Under the pieces are notes generated by a model. The model worked only from the letters and a program-made list of their open reading frames with translations, was not told the origin of the DNA and made no database searches. The translations under genes and the position numbers were made by a program. A stretch of DNA of 64,000 bases from an uncultured cyanobacterium. Lineage in GTDB: Bacteria; Cyanobacteriota; Cyanobacteriia; Cyanobacteriales; FACHB-T130. Where the stretch lies: positions 59,547 to 123,546 of the forward strand of contig CAKZHE010000265.1 in the NCBI GenBank assembly GCA_936920195.1, written 5' to 3'. Within the stretch, counting starts at the first letter, position 1, and the number at the start of each line of letters is the position of its first letter. Below, piece after piece: positions 24,327-32,250 of the stretch.

Positions 24327-24417
24327 TGTAGGGGCAATCCCCCCGTGGTTGCCCCAATGTGTAGGGGCAATCCCCCCGTGGTTGCCCCAATGTGTAGGGG
24401 TAGGCACGGGGGCGCTA
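24327..24417. repeat. Tandem GGGGCAATCCCCCC repeats
   Basis: Two direct 32-base copies of TGTAGGGGCAATCCCCCC...GGTTGCCCCAA (24327 and 24359) are followed by a related TGTAGGGGTAGGCACGGGGG unit (24391-24417) whose other half (GCGCTACCCCTACA) appears at 24661-24674. The last unit has therefore been split by the element at 24419-24660. They lie between tpsA and tpsB. Confidence 0.8.
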
Positions 24418-24418
24418 T

Positions 24419-24660
24419 CTAGGCTGTTGACTTTGTGCCTTTTTAGGGGGTTTTTGTTCATGCAGTTTCTTGTCTGTTTACTCGTTCCCAGGCTCTGCCT
24501 GGGAATGCCCATTGAGAGGCTCTGCCTCGTATGAGCGCCAAGCGAGGCAGAGCCTCTGGATATCGGTTCCCAGGCAGAGCCTGGGAACCAGTCAGGGGAT
24601 ATCAGACACAGTTGTTGCATGAATAAAATTGCTCAAAAACTCGCAAAGTCAACAGCCTAG
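24419..24660. mobile_element. 242-base MITE-like element inserted in a repeat
   Basis: Bounded by perfect 17-base inverted repeats CTAGGCTGTTGACTTTG (24419-24435) and CAAAGTCAACAGCCTAG (24644-24660), with weaker pairing continuing inward (TCATGCAG and TTGCATGA). GCGCTA flanks both sides (24412-24417 and 24661-24666) as a probable target duplication. The interior contains CCAGGCTCTGCCTGGGA-type palindromes. No transposase is encoded. Its position between tpsA and tpsB puts it in the intergenic part of a probable operon. Confidence 0.75.
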
Positions 24661-24866
24661 GCGCTACCCCTACACCACAAATGATTCACACCCTATATAT
24701 CTTTCGCCTTATCTCCTTATCTCCCTATCACCCCATCGCAGTTTTTTTCTCCCTGGTTGAGGGAGTAGAGAGGATTTTCTATGTAGCAATTGTTCCTGCT
24801 GCATAAGTTCTATGGAGAATTTTAGCAGCAAATGGGATGATTGGTTGAATAAGTTTGGTTAAAAAA

Positions 24867-27044
24867 TCAAGACCTGAAGTTATGACAGGCAACAGCAGCT
24901 TGGATGTTTGTATTCGCAGCTACATTAGGTGGATTGACTACTAAAACAACGGTATCTCTGGAGCCTTCCTTCAATGTCCATCCTTGAGCAACTCGAATTT
25001 CCTTCGGCGATCGCCGGGATGAAGTGGCTTGAGGAGCAACGGCAGGGGAGCGATCGCCATTTGAAATATTGATAGAGCGCACGTCATCCCAAATCGCCAA
25101 ACTGCTAATGGGATCTGTGGGAGTGGGCGACAGGCCACCTTTACCTGGTTGAATGAAGTAATTGGGATTGGAGGCGATCGCTCCCGACGCATCGCATCCC
25201 GAAGCAACTTTACCCGGTGCAGGAATTTTAGGTTGCTCAATTAATCCCCGCAAGGGATCAATATCGGGAGTATTCAGGGTAATTGGCCCGTTGAATTGGA
25301 CTCCCAAGGCTGAATCAGTTACGATATCATTGCCTGGAGTTAAATTGTCTTGTTTGTACAAACCAAAAATTCCTATGGCATTGACAACAATTTGTCCGCC
25401 TCGGTTGTTAGTTGCACCAGAGACAATATCGCTATTGCCTTGTCCAAAGATAAAGTCAGTAGTGATAGTAATAGTCCCGCCAGTGGCACTACCAAATGAA
25501 TCAGCAGAAATCACGCTGCCATTAAACAGTTGAATTTGTGGGGCGTTGATCGTAATATTGCCGCGACCGCTCGATCTGGATTGTGTTGAAATAGCCCCTC
25601 CATCTCTTTGAATTAATTTTCCAGTGGCAATTGTTAAGTTTCCCGGCAATCCGGTTGCATTTTCATCAGATTGAGACAAAATCCCAGATATTCTAACCAG
25701 AGAGTTATCGCTAGGGCTAGCACCAGTAATCTGGATGGAATCAGTCGCACTCACTACCACATTTCCAGCATTACCAGTAGCAAAGGTAGAAGCATCAATC
25801 TGGGCTTGATTTTGGATAATTAATTGTCCCGTTTTGATAGTTATATTTCCACTATTCCCTGCCCCTTGAGTTGAAGAAATCAATCTTGAAGCATCGCTTA
25901 ATTGAATTAACTGTGTGGCATTAATGGTTATATCTCCCCCTCGACCATCAGCAAATGTTGGAGTTGATACTTCTCCGCCATCTTTCACAATTAATTGCCC
26001 AGTATTAATGGCAATATTACCTGCCGCCCCAGATCCTTGTGTTTGTACAGATAAACCAGCTGGCATTGGAATGCTTAGATCTAAGAATGTTCCTTTTATT
26101 TCTACTGAGGAGGCTGTGACAGTCATACTTCCCCCAGCATTCGTTCCGTAATTAGTGGAAACAATTTGTGAATTGTCAAGAATGAGGCGATCGCTTCTTA
26201 CCTGAATCTCTCCCCCACCGATCATGCTATATTTATCGCTGGCATCTACTAATGATTGAGATAGCTGAATATTTCCAAATAATTTACCTGCGGCATTAGG
26301 TGTTTGAATACCAGAATAGTCCAATGACCAACCTTTAGTTACTTCGGTCAAGCCAACGCTACCGCTGCCAGCAACACTTCCTAGTTCAACTCGACCACCC
26401 TCCACTCCTGATAATGTATTTGTTAAAGTGAGATCGCCACCTACCAATGCTAAAGTTTGACCGGGGTTATCAATTGCAAGATATGATCCATCAACAACAA
26501 TTGGGCTGGCGACACCACGAAATTCTAGGCTAGAGGGAATGCTGGAAGTTAGAACAGGTGGAGTGGTATCAGTGGCACTAAATTCTGTCCCGTCGGCAAA
26601 CTTGATGGCACTGGCTGTAGTGGCGATAAAAGAATTTATCCCTATTAACGAGGCATTTGGGCCAAAGATAATGCCATTGGGATTGATAAAAAATAAGTTA
26701 ACCGGGTTGGACAATAGAGTATCAACAAAAATTGTTCCTTGAATGTCAGATACGGAGGAACCAATTACCCGAACAATAATATTTTCTATCCCCATAGCAG
26801 GGATAAATTCTGCTATTTCTCCTGCACCTACAGAAAATTGGCTAAAGCTGTGGAACTCATTGGGTGGAGAGGAAATGCCATTATTGGAAATACAAAAAGT
26901 TGAAAGACAAGATGTCATCGTGAGGTCAACATCGGTTGTGGTAGAACCATCCGCAGTAACTTGACTCCAAGCGGGTTTAGCGATCGCCAACAAGCACAAC
27001 GCCGCGCTTCCAGCGATCCAAAATGGCAGATGTAGGTTTTTCAC
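24867..27044 (-). CDS. TpsA-type filamentous haemagglutinin N-terminal domain protein
   Basis: A 725-residue exported protein of two-partner secretion. The start codon is GTG at 27044. A signal peptide (FWIAGSAALCLLAIAKPAWS, about 8-27) leads into the TPS secretion domain (about 30-165) with the conserved NLFFINPNGIIFGPNASL motif near 130. From about 200 to 600 a beta-helix is predicted from regular GNITI, GGDITINA and NITIKTGQL repeats. The last 100 residues are proline-rich and contain two cysteines (SGCDAS and VACHNF). It is much shorter than pathogenic FHA adhesins but typical for cyanobacteria. Its partner TpsB lies 614 bases downstream past two repeat elements. A surface or adhesion role is inferred from the family. 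Confidence 0.92.
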   Translation of the reverse strand: MKNLHLPFWIAGSAALCLLAIAKPAWSQVTADGSTTTDVDLTMTSCLSTFCISNNGISSPPNEFHSFSQFSVGAGEIAEFIPAMGIENIIVRVIGSSVSDIQGTIFVDTLLSNPVNLFFINPNGIIFGPNASLIGINSFIATTASAIKFADGTEFSATDTTPPVLTSSIPSSLEFRGVASPIVVDGSYLAIDNPGQTLALVGGDLTLTNTLSGVEGGRVELGSVAGSGSVGLTEVTKGWSLDYSGIQTPNAAGKLFGNIQLSQSLVDASDKYSMIGGGEIQVRSDRLILDNSQIVSTNYGTNAGGSMTVTASSVEIKGTFLDLSIPMPAGLSVQTQGSGAAGNIAINTGQLIVKDGGEVSTPTFADGRGGDITINATQLIQLSDASRLISSTQGAGNSGNITIKTGQLIIQNQAQIDASTFATGNAGNVVVSATDSIQITGASPSDNSLVRISGILSQSDENATGLPGNLTIATGKLIQRDGGAISTQSRSSGRGNITINAPQIQLFNGSVISADSFGSATGGTITITTDFIFGQGNSDIVSGATNNRGGQIVVNAIGIFGLYKQDNLTPGNDIVTDSALGVQFNGPITLNTPDIDPLRGLIEQPKIPAPGKVASGCDASGAIASNPNYFIQPGKGGLSPTPTDPISSLAIWDDVRSINISNGDRSPAVAPQATSSRRSPKEIRVAQGWTLKEGSRDTVVLVVNPPNVAANTNIQAAVACHNFRS

Positions 27045-27152
27045 GATCTGGGGGGGTGTAAGTGGTCTAACCTAGATTAGCAATTAATAGGGCATCAATT
27101 TGTACTATATGTTGCTTCTTAATTTATTGTAACTATTATATAAGTATAAATC

Positions 27153-29546
27153 TTAAGGGCTGGCGATGGAAAAGCCCCGGCGGGTGGGGCGAGATTGGGC
27201 AACTTGGACTCGAAAGCTGACGCGATCGCGTTCTTTGCCGCTGCTCGCTTCTAATGTCCATTCTCCCGGACTTAAGTCCCAAAAGAAAGAATTGGACGGG
27301 GGAGCGGGTAATTTTTTCCCATTTAATGACCATTCTACCCTTTGTTGTGCCGGGGCAGCTAGTTTAAATTCTAATCTTTGAATAGCAGAATCGGATGATT
27401 TCGCATTTGGATGGGGAGAATGCCAAAGAAATATATCCCCATTCCGAGGTGATAAAATCTTTAAGTTGCTCCCGGTCATATTTGCAGGTTGCAGAGCTAA
27501 CCATTCATTGTATTCATCGGGCAAGTTGAGAGTTTTTCCTTGGCTACCAGTTTGATAAAAGGTATCAAATTGCCGTTCGTATTCTGGCAAGTCAACCGGA
27601 TCGAAATATTCTTGCACAATTTCGGGACAAGCGGCAGTGGGGCGCATTCCAGAAAGGGCGCAAATTGGACGAGAAACTAATCCTGGCGGAGGTGTTAATG
27701 GGGCTGGTTCCTGTTGTTCGTGAAGATGTAAAATAATACGATTCCATAATGGTGCGGCTCCCATTACGCCGGATACTTGCCGCATCCGTTCGCCATTAAA
27801 ATTGCCTACCCAAGTGGCTACAGTATAATCGTTGGTGAAACCTACTGTCCAAGTATCCCGAAAATCGGAAGAAGTGCCAGTTTTGACAGCGGAAGGAAAG
27901 GGTAAATCCAGTAAAGAATCAACCCCAAAAGCTTTGGCACGGGCATGGCGATCGCTTAAAATATCGGCAATCAATCCCCAAGTCGCTTTAGTACCAATAG
28001 TAGGGGCAATTGGCGAAGTTGTCCCAGGTAAAGTTGTCTGCAAAGGGAGCATTTCCCCCTGTCGTGCCAACACTAGATAAGCTCTAGCCAATTCCCATAA
28101 ACTAACTTCACCACTGCCCAAAGTTAATCCCAAACCGTAATATTCTGGGGATTGGGTTAAATGCTCAAAACCAAGTTGACGCAACCGATCTAAAAACACT
28201 TCTACACCCACTTTTTCCAATACTCGGACTGCGGGAATATTCAAGGAATTTGCCAAGGCTAACCGGACTCGCACTGGTCCTAAAAAGGTTTGATTGTAAT
28301 CAACAGGACTATATAATTTTGCCCCAGGAATGGCATAGCGAGTGGGAACATCGGCTAAAATGCTGTTAGGACGCAATAACCGCCTTTCTAAACCTAATTG
28401 ATATAAAAAAGGTTTCAGCGTCGATCCGGGTTGACGGAGGGCTTGTACGCCATCATTGCGCCCCAATTGAGTTTGATCGAAATAGTCTGGCGAACCGACA
28501 TAAGCGAGGATTTCTCCAGTATGATTATCAATGGCGATCGCTGCCCCTTGATGAACGTTATGGTCAGCCAGATTCCGAACCACTTGTTGAACTTGGGTTT
28601 CCACAAATTGCTGCAAAGAACGATCGATGGTAGTCCGAATTTGGGATGAATGTTGGGGCGGTAATTGACTGGCAAGCCAAAACAGAAAATGTGGCGCGGC
28701 AATAATTCCTTGTTGGCGAGTTTGCAAAACAATTGCTTCTTTTTCTACTACCTCCGCTTGAGAACGAGTAATATAACCATCCTGCACCATTTGATTGAGA
28801 ACGTAGTTTTGCCGCGCCGTCAATCGGGGAGAATAATTGTAGGGATTAAGTCGGGCAGGATCGTTAGGCAAAGCGGCTAATAAACTAGCTTGCGCCAGGT
28901 TAAGATCGGCGGCGGGAATGCCAAAATAAATTTGTGCTGCCGCTTCCACACCGTAGATATTTCCCCCCATCGGCAAACGGTTAATATAAGCTGCCAAAAT
29001 TTCATTTTTATTCATTCCAGCCGCCAGCCGCCATGCCATCCAAATTTCCTGCATTTTACCTGGAATAGTGCGCGGAACTGGAGACAGCATTCGAGCTAGC
29101 TGCATAGTAATGGTAGAAGCCCCAGAAACGATTTTTTTCGCTTTGAGAGAATCAATCAGCGATCGCCCTGCGGCTTGCCAATCAATCGTGCCATGATGGT
29201 AAAATCTACCATCTTCAGCGGCAAGGATGGCGTTAATAAAATGGGGAGAAACTTGGTTAAGGCTGACAGTGGCAGTATGCTCGCGATCGCGGGTTAATAA
29301 CGTTCCCAATGGTAAACCATAGCGATCGCTAAATGCGATTGCTTGGCGATCTTGGACAATATCAGCGGCACGAATGGGAAATAGATAGGGGAGCGATCGC
29401 CCCATCCCCACCAACAAGATTAAACTGAAGCCAAGGATGAGCGCCTGCCGATGGCGGCGGTTCATCCTGCGCCAAAGTTGGTTGCCAATCTTTACCAGCC
29501 TGCGCCAAATTAGTTTCATGGGTTTTCTGGGGGAATGCGATCGCAT
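27153..29546 (-). CDS. pbpC: Penicillin-binding protein 1C
   Basis: A 797-residue bifunctional peptidoglycan synthase. After a membrane anchor (LILGFSLILLVGMGRSLPYL, about 36-55) is the GT51 transglycosylase domain with the catalytic Glu in AAEDGRFYHH (Glu111) and SGASTITMQLARML. The transpeptidase domain has SxxK at Ser375-Lys378 (QPGSTLKPF), SLN at 434-436 and KTGT at 555-558. A BiPBP_C-type beta domain (about 690-790) ends the protein, the mark of PBP1C. Most E. coli-type PBP1C act with an alpha-2-macroglobulin (YfhM); none is present here. An ATG nine codons later (29519) is an alternative start; the first ATG lies within a HIP1 sequence. Confidence 0.93.
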   Translation of the reverse strand: MRSHSPRKPMKLIWRRLVKIGNQLWRRMNRRHRQALILGFSLILLVGMGRSLPYLFPIRAADIVQDRQAIAFSDRYGLPLGTLLTRDREHTATVSLNQVSPHFINAILAAEDGRFYHHGTIDWQAAGRSLIDSLKAKKIVSGASTITMQLARMLSPVPRTIPGKMQEIWMAWRLAAGMNKNEILAAYINRLPMGGNIYGVEAAAQIYFGIPAADLNLAQASLLAALPNDPARLNPYNYSPRLTARQNYVLNQMVQDGYITRSQAEVVEKEAIVLQTRQQGIIAAPHFLFWLASQLPPQHSSQIRTTIDRSLQQFVETQVQQVVRNLADHNVHQGAAIAIDNHTGEILAYVGSPDYFDQTQLGRNDGVQALRQPGSTLKPFLYQLGLERRLLRPNSILADVPTRYAIPGAKLYSPVDYNQTFLGPVRVRLALANSLNIPAVRVLEKVGVEVFLDRLRQLGFEHLTQSPEYYGLGLTLGSGEVSLWELARAYLVLARQGEMLPLQTTLPGTTSPIAPTIGTKATWGLIADILSDRHARAKAFGVDSLLDLPFPSAVKTGTSSDFRDTWTVGFTNDYTVATWVGNFNGERMRQVSGVMGAAPLWNRIILHLHEQQEPAPLTPPPGLVSRPICALSGMRPTAACPEIVQEYFDPVDLPEYERQFDTFYQTGSQGKTLNLPDEYNEWLALQPANMTGSNLKILSPRNGDIFLWHSPHPNAKSSDSAIQRLEFKLAAPAQQRVEWSLNGKKLPAPPSNSFFWDLSPGEWTLEASSGKERDRVSFRVQVAQSRPTRRGFSIASP

Positions 29547-29607
29547 TGCAGACCTTATTTTTTAAGGTATCATTAAAATGATCGTTTTCTGGGATTAGAG
29601 AGTGGTT

Positions 29608-29676
29608 TTGGAATCTAATCAAAAAATACCTGTCATTCTTACCAAACGTGGACTAACCATCGCAGGTACGCGGATC
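29608..29676 (+). pseudogene. DUF433-like N-terminal remnant
   Basis: From a TTG at 29608 about 23 codons read LESNQKIPVILTKRGLTIAG followed by TRI. Homologous DUF433 antitoxin-like proteins have the same ILT-RGLxIAGTRI opening. The similarity stops at about 29676, 17 bases before the hicB ATG, and the frame then runs on out of register with hicB. This suggests a recombination that placed hicBA onto the leader of a DUF433 gene. Confidence 0.5.
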
Positions 29677-29692
29677 GCTAATCGGAGCAATT

Positions 29693-29902
29693 ATGAAAAG
29701 TCGCAGCTTTACAGTGATTGTCTACAAAGAAGAGGATATGTATATAGCTGAGTGTCCAGAAGTTGGCACAGTAGATCAGGGTGAAACTATTGAACAAGCG
29801 ATCGCAGGCTTGAGAGAAGCAACGCGGCTCTACTTAGAGGAATTTCCCCTACCTGAAACATCTCCTAGATTTGTCACTAGCATTGAGGTTAGCTATGCCT
29901 AG
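29693..29902 (+). CDS. hicB: HicB-like antitoxin
   Basis: A 69-residue protein of the short HicB family: FTVIVYKEEDMYIAECPEVG followed by TVDQGETIEQAIAGLREATRLYLEE, the partial RNase H-like fold that covers the HicA toxin. The C-terminal DNA-binding helix-turn-helix of longer HicB proteins is absent, as is usual in the short cyanobacterial type. Its stop overlaps the hicA start by eight bases, so the two are coupled, in the order antitoxin then toxin. It neutralises the mRNA interferase HicA by direct binding. Confidence 0.85.
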   Translation: MKSRSFTVIVYKEEDMYIAECPEVGTVDQGETIEQAIAGLREATRLYLEEFPLPETSPRFVTSIEVSYA

Positions 29903-30122
29903 AATGCCAAGAATCTCAAGCAGAGAAGCAATTCGGGCATTGGAGCGTTTAGGATTCGAGCAAGTTCGTCAAACTGGTAGCCATGTTGTTATGCAAAAGG
30001 AAACTAAAGAGGGCGAAATTGGTTGTGTTGTGCCTTTACATCGAGAATTGAAAGTTGGTACGTTGAGTGGCATTCTCAAGCAAGCGCAAGTCACAATTGA
30101 GGAGCTTATTGAGAGTTTGTGA
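29895..30122 (+). CDS. hicA: HicA-like mRNA interferase toxin
   Basis: A 75-residue dsRBD-fold toxin of the HicA/YcfA family. The pattern SREAIRALERLGFEQVRQTG, SHVVMQKE and VVPLHRELKVGTLSGILKQA is characteristic; the catalytic His is in GSHVVM (His37 or so). It cuts mRNA in ribosome-independent fashion when free of HicB. The ATG at 29895 overlaps the hicB stop; a GTG eight codons earlier is possible but lies further into hicB. Size and motifs suggest an intact toxin. Confidence 0.88.
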   Translation: MPRMPRISSREAIRALERLGFEQVRQTGSHVVMQKETKEGEIGCVVPLHRELKVGTLSGILKQAQVTIEELIESL

Positions 30123-30227
30123 TTTCTCACAATTCAAATGTAGGCGATGATGATTTTTGCGATCCAGCAAAACTATTGTTGTAAATATAGCAATTCTCAT
30201 ATCCATGAGTTAGAAGCTAGAGGCTAA

Positions 30228-30400
30228 CAGGACTTACGCACCTTAACGAGATTCTGTCATTCTGTTGGCGAAGCCCGCCGCAGGCTACGGAGCGATAGCG
30301 AAGTGAAGAATCTCCGAGATCCTATTTGCTAGCGCAAACGCTCCGCGAACGCTACACTGCGCTTCGCTCAGGATGACAATACGTCCTTGCGTAAGTCCTG
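30228..30400. mobile_element. MITE-like element with family A ends and a different interior
   Basis: Perfect 13-base inverted repeats CAGGACTTACGCA (30228-30240) and TGCGTAAGTCCTG (30388-30400) match the family A termini, but the 147-base interior is different: it holds GATTCTGTCATTCTG, GCGAAGCCCGCCGCAGGCT and a run ending CTTCGCTCAGGATGACA, sequences also seen scattered at 43360-43400. Sharing of ends with different cargo suggests mobilisation by the same transposase. It lies between hicA and the next small gene. Confidence 0.8.
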
Positions 30401-30482
30401 GCTAAAAAGCTTGTCCTGTCTTGCCTCACCCTTAAATCATCTAAGATTGAATTTCAAATTATACCAAATGGAGAGTTTGCTG

Positions 30483-30698
30483 ATGCCTCAAGTTAACTAT
30501 GATTTAATGTCTACTCCTGAGTTGAAACAGTATTTTCTCAAACATCGTGGAAATCAAACTGCATTTCAAGCTTATTTAGATAGAATTAATCAACATCCCC
30601 TCAGAATTATTGCTAGTCCTGACGATCCTGATTTTGATGAGAAGGTTCAAGCGGCAATTCGCCAAAAGTTAGCAGCAGGAAATAACAGCCAACAATGA
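30483..30698 (+). CDS. DUF6887-like small protein
   Basis: A 71-residue protein: MPQVNYDLMSTPELKQYFLK, then HRGNQTAFQAYLDRINQHPL and a C-terminal DFDEKVQAAIRQKL helix. I recognise the pattern (MxxxELKxYxLxHR...AFxAYxDR) from small cyanobacterial proteins annotated DUF6887, found in toxin-antitoxin-like islands, function unknown. The ATG at 30483 is chosen over upstream in-frame starts because a GGAGAG ribosome site lies seven bases before it and the longer frame begins in the MITE end. Its usual neighbour DUF6888 is not seen; the next gene starts 24 bases downstream. Confidence 0.65.
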   Translation: MPQVNYDLMSTPELKQYFLKHRGNQTAFQAYLDRINQHPLRIIASPDDPDFDEKVQAAIRQKLAAGNNSQQ

Positions 30699-30722
30699 TA
30701 GGACGAATTTTAGGAGAATCTT

Positions 30723-30935
30723 ATGTTAGATACAGCAACTATTGAACAACGCTTAATGACTCTTGAACAAGCAGTTTTTGATCTCCAATGCAAATTTGAT
30801 AATCAGCCTAGTTCTGGAAATTGGCTAGAGAGACTCGCGGGTTCAATATCCGACGACGCAGCTTTTCTGGAAGTTCTAGAATATGGACGTGTCTTTCGGC
30901 AATCTGACAAGCCTATTGATGAAACAAGCAAATAA
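30723..30935 (+). CDS. VapB-like antitoxin of a broken VapBC module
   Basis: A 70-residue protein with a good ribosome site (AGGAG). It starts MLDTATIEQRLMTLEQAVFD, has a short coiled-coil-like N-terminus and ends DDAAFLEVLEYGRVFRQSDK. No AbrB or ribbon-helix-helix motif can be named, but the C-terminal FxExLxYGRxFR pattern is common in antitoxins preceding PIN toxins in cyanobacteria. The next GTG, two bases after its stop, starts a PIN-toxin fragment, supporting the assignment. With the toxin truncated the antitoxin may be a relic. Confidence 0.6.
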   Translation: MLDTATIEQRLMTLEQAVFDLQCKFDNQPSSGNWLERLAGSISDDAAFLEVLEYGRVFRQSDKPIDETSK

Positions 30936-30937
30936 TC

Positions 30938-31033
30938 GTGAAATATTTACTTGATACCGACCACATTAGTTTTCTACAACGTCGTTCCAGTTCAGAGTTT
31001 AGTCTTTGCTGCCAAGCAACGGGGACAAGATAA
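30938..31033 (+). pseudogene. Truncated VapC (PIN-domain toxin)
   Basis: From GTG 30938 the reading VKYLLDTDHISFLQRRSSSE is the first part of a VapC toxin, including the first catalytic Asp of the PIN domain (LLDTDHIS). Similarity ends at SEF (about 31000); the frame then changes and stops at 31033, giving 31 codons instead of about 130. The later acidic residues are absent, so the toxin is dead. Confidence 0.8.
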
Positions 31034-31121
31034 GCCTTTAATTTTAATGGGGGCAACCGCAGAGGCGCTATGGCCTTTTGTGGTTGGGAGTCCAGAAGAA
31101 GGGTTAGGGTATTTCTTATAA
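31002..31121 (+). pseudogene. C-terminal fragment of an unidentified gene fused to vapC
   Basis: In a second frame, beginning where the VapC similarity ends, 39 codons read VFAAKQRGQDKPLILMGATA and then EALWPFVVGSPEEGLGYFL before TAA. The stretch looks like the end of a real protein, but I cannot name the family. It suggests a deletion that joined the 5' end of vapC to the 3' end of another gene. A partial GGGGGATTGCCCCTACA repeat follows (31130-31147). Confidence 0.45.
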
Positions 31122-31161
31122 AAATTTGTAGGGGGATTGCCCCTACAGATCTACTAGAGGA

Positions 31162-31947
31162 TTATTCCGCTGCTGGCAGAGAACCTTGTATTGACTCTTT
31201 GGCAAGGGTATCCAGTTTTACTGCCTTGAGGAGGTTATCCCATTCCGCTTGCCAGACAGCAGAATTTTTGACATCATTCCGGCGCAATTCTTCTAGGGTG
31301 GCGAGAGAGTCATACCAGATTTTGGCATCTTTGTACAAGCCAAATTTGTCTGCCAGTTTCTTGGCTTCCTTCAACTTGCCATTAATCTCGGTACTGGGTT
31401 CAATACGCCGAATCCAACCATCCACAAATACATCAGAAGCCCGATCTTGATGGTTGCAAACTTGGGAGAAATACCAGTGATAGCTGCTGCCTACTTGTAA
31501 AGGTTTAATTTCTTTATTGCTGGGAATGGTGACGCTGAAAATCCCCGCTTTGGTGGTGGGCTTGAAGTTAGCCTTATAAAGCTCTTGCTCGTTTTCATCT
31601 TGGAGGACAAACTCTAATGTGGGTGAGGATGCCTGAGATGATAGTTGGGGAACGTAGAAGAATAGGGTGGGATAGTCAGCGGTGGTAGCGCCAAAATTAT
31701 TAATTGGGACTAAGGCGGTAATTGGTTTTTCTGTCTTCGGGCAATAACCACCGCGAGTTCCGCCCGGTTCTCTCCGTCCAGGGGTTCCCATACCGCCCTC
31801 TGGCTCGTATTCATTCCAGCCTTGGGAGATTTCCCCGGCGCGGACTGGTTGGGGGGCTTGTAAGAGGGTAGAGAAGCCAGCGATCGCCGCTAGTTGTACA
31901 GTCAAGGTTAAGGATAGTTTAAACAGAGGAGATTTGAGGGAAACCAT
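31162..31947 (-). CDS. DUF928 exported protein
   Basis: A 261-residue secreted protein of the cyanobacterial DUF928 family. A signal peptide (SLTLTVQLAAIAGFSTLLQA, about 11-30) is followed by a Gly/Arg-rich stretch (GGMGTPGRREPGGTRGGYCP). The DUF928 core is ITALVPINNFGATTADYPTL, FFYVPQ, ATLEFVLQDE-like (PTLEFVLQDENEQELYKANF), VGSSYHWYFSQVCN and VFVDGWIRRIEP. The C-terminal part LGLYKDAKIWYDSLATLEEL-type is also usual. Function is unknown; the family is often found near CHAT/TPR proteins in cyanobacteria. The ATG at 31947 is preferred to an upstream TTG. Confidence 0.88.
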   Translation of the reverse strand: MVSLKSPLFKLSLTLTVQLAAIAGFSTLLQAPQPVRAGEISQGWNEYEPEGGMGTPGRREPGGTRGGYCPKTEKPITALVPINNFGATTADYPTLFFYVPQLSSQASSPTLEFVLQDENEQELYKANFKPTTKAGIFSVTIPSNKEIKPLQVGSSYHWYFSQVCNHQDRASDVFVDGWIRRIEPSTEINGKLKEAKKLADKFGLYKDAKIWYDSLATLEELRRNDVKNSAVWQAEWDNLLKAVKLDTLAKESIQGSLPAAE

Positions 31948-32250
31948 AAACAACAGAGCCTCAGAGGTGATATGAAGGAGTTGGGAAGAGCAGCAAAGCC
32001 GGAGGGATTATCAATAAATTTAAATTAGCAGATGCGATCGCTACTGCGATGGGAAGTTCAGAAGCCAATAGGCGATACAGCTGCTTCTCTGCTAAAAGAA
32101 GGGTAATGTATTGCTGAACGTTAAAAGAGTGACCATAGTTCCCTGCTGCCCCTGAATAGGTCTATCTTAGCAAAAGTTCGCACAGAGCAGATGCCCTGTT
32201 GCTGTTTTGGTAACTTAAGCGACTGTGTTTCCAAACTACTAGGTATTTTT

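Noticed and set aside
24327..24417. Possible CRISPR array
   Set aside because: The copies are directly adjacent without spacers and the same unit is scattered singly elsewhere (12805, 46407 and inside family A elements). No cas genes are present.
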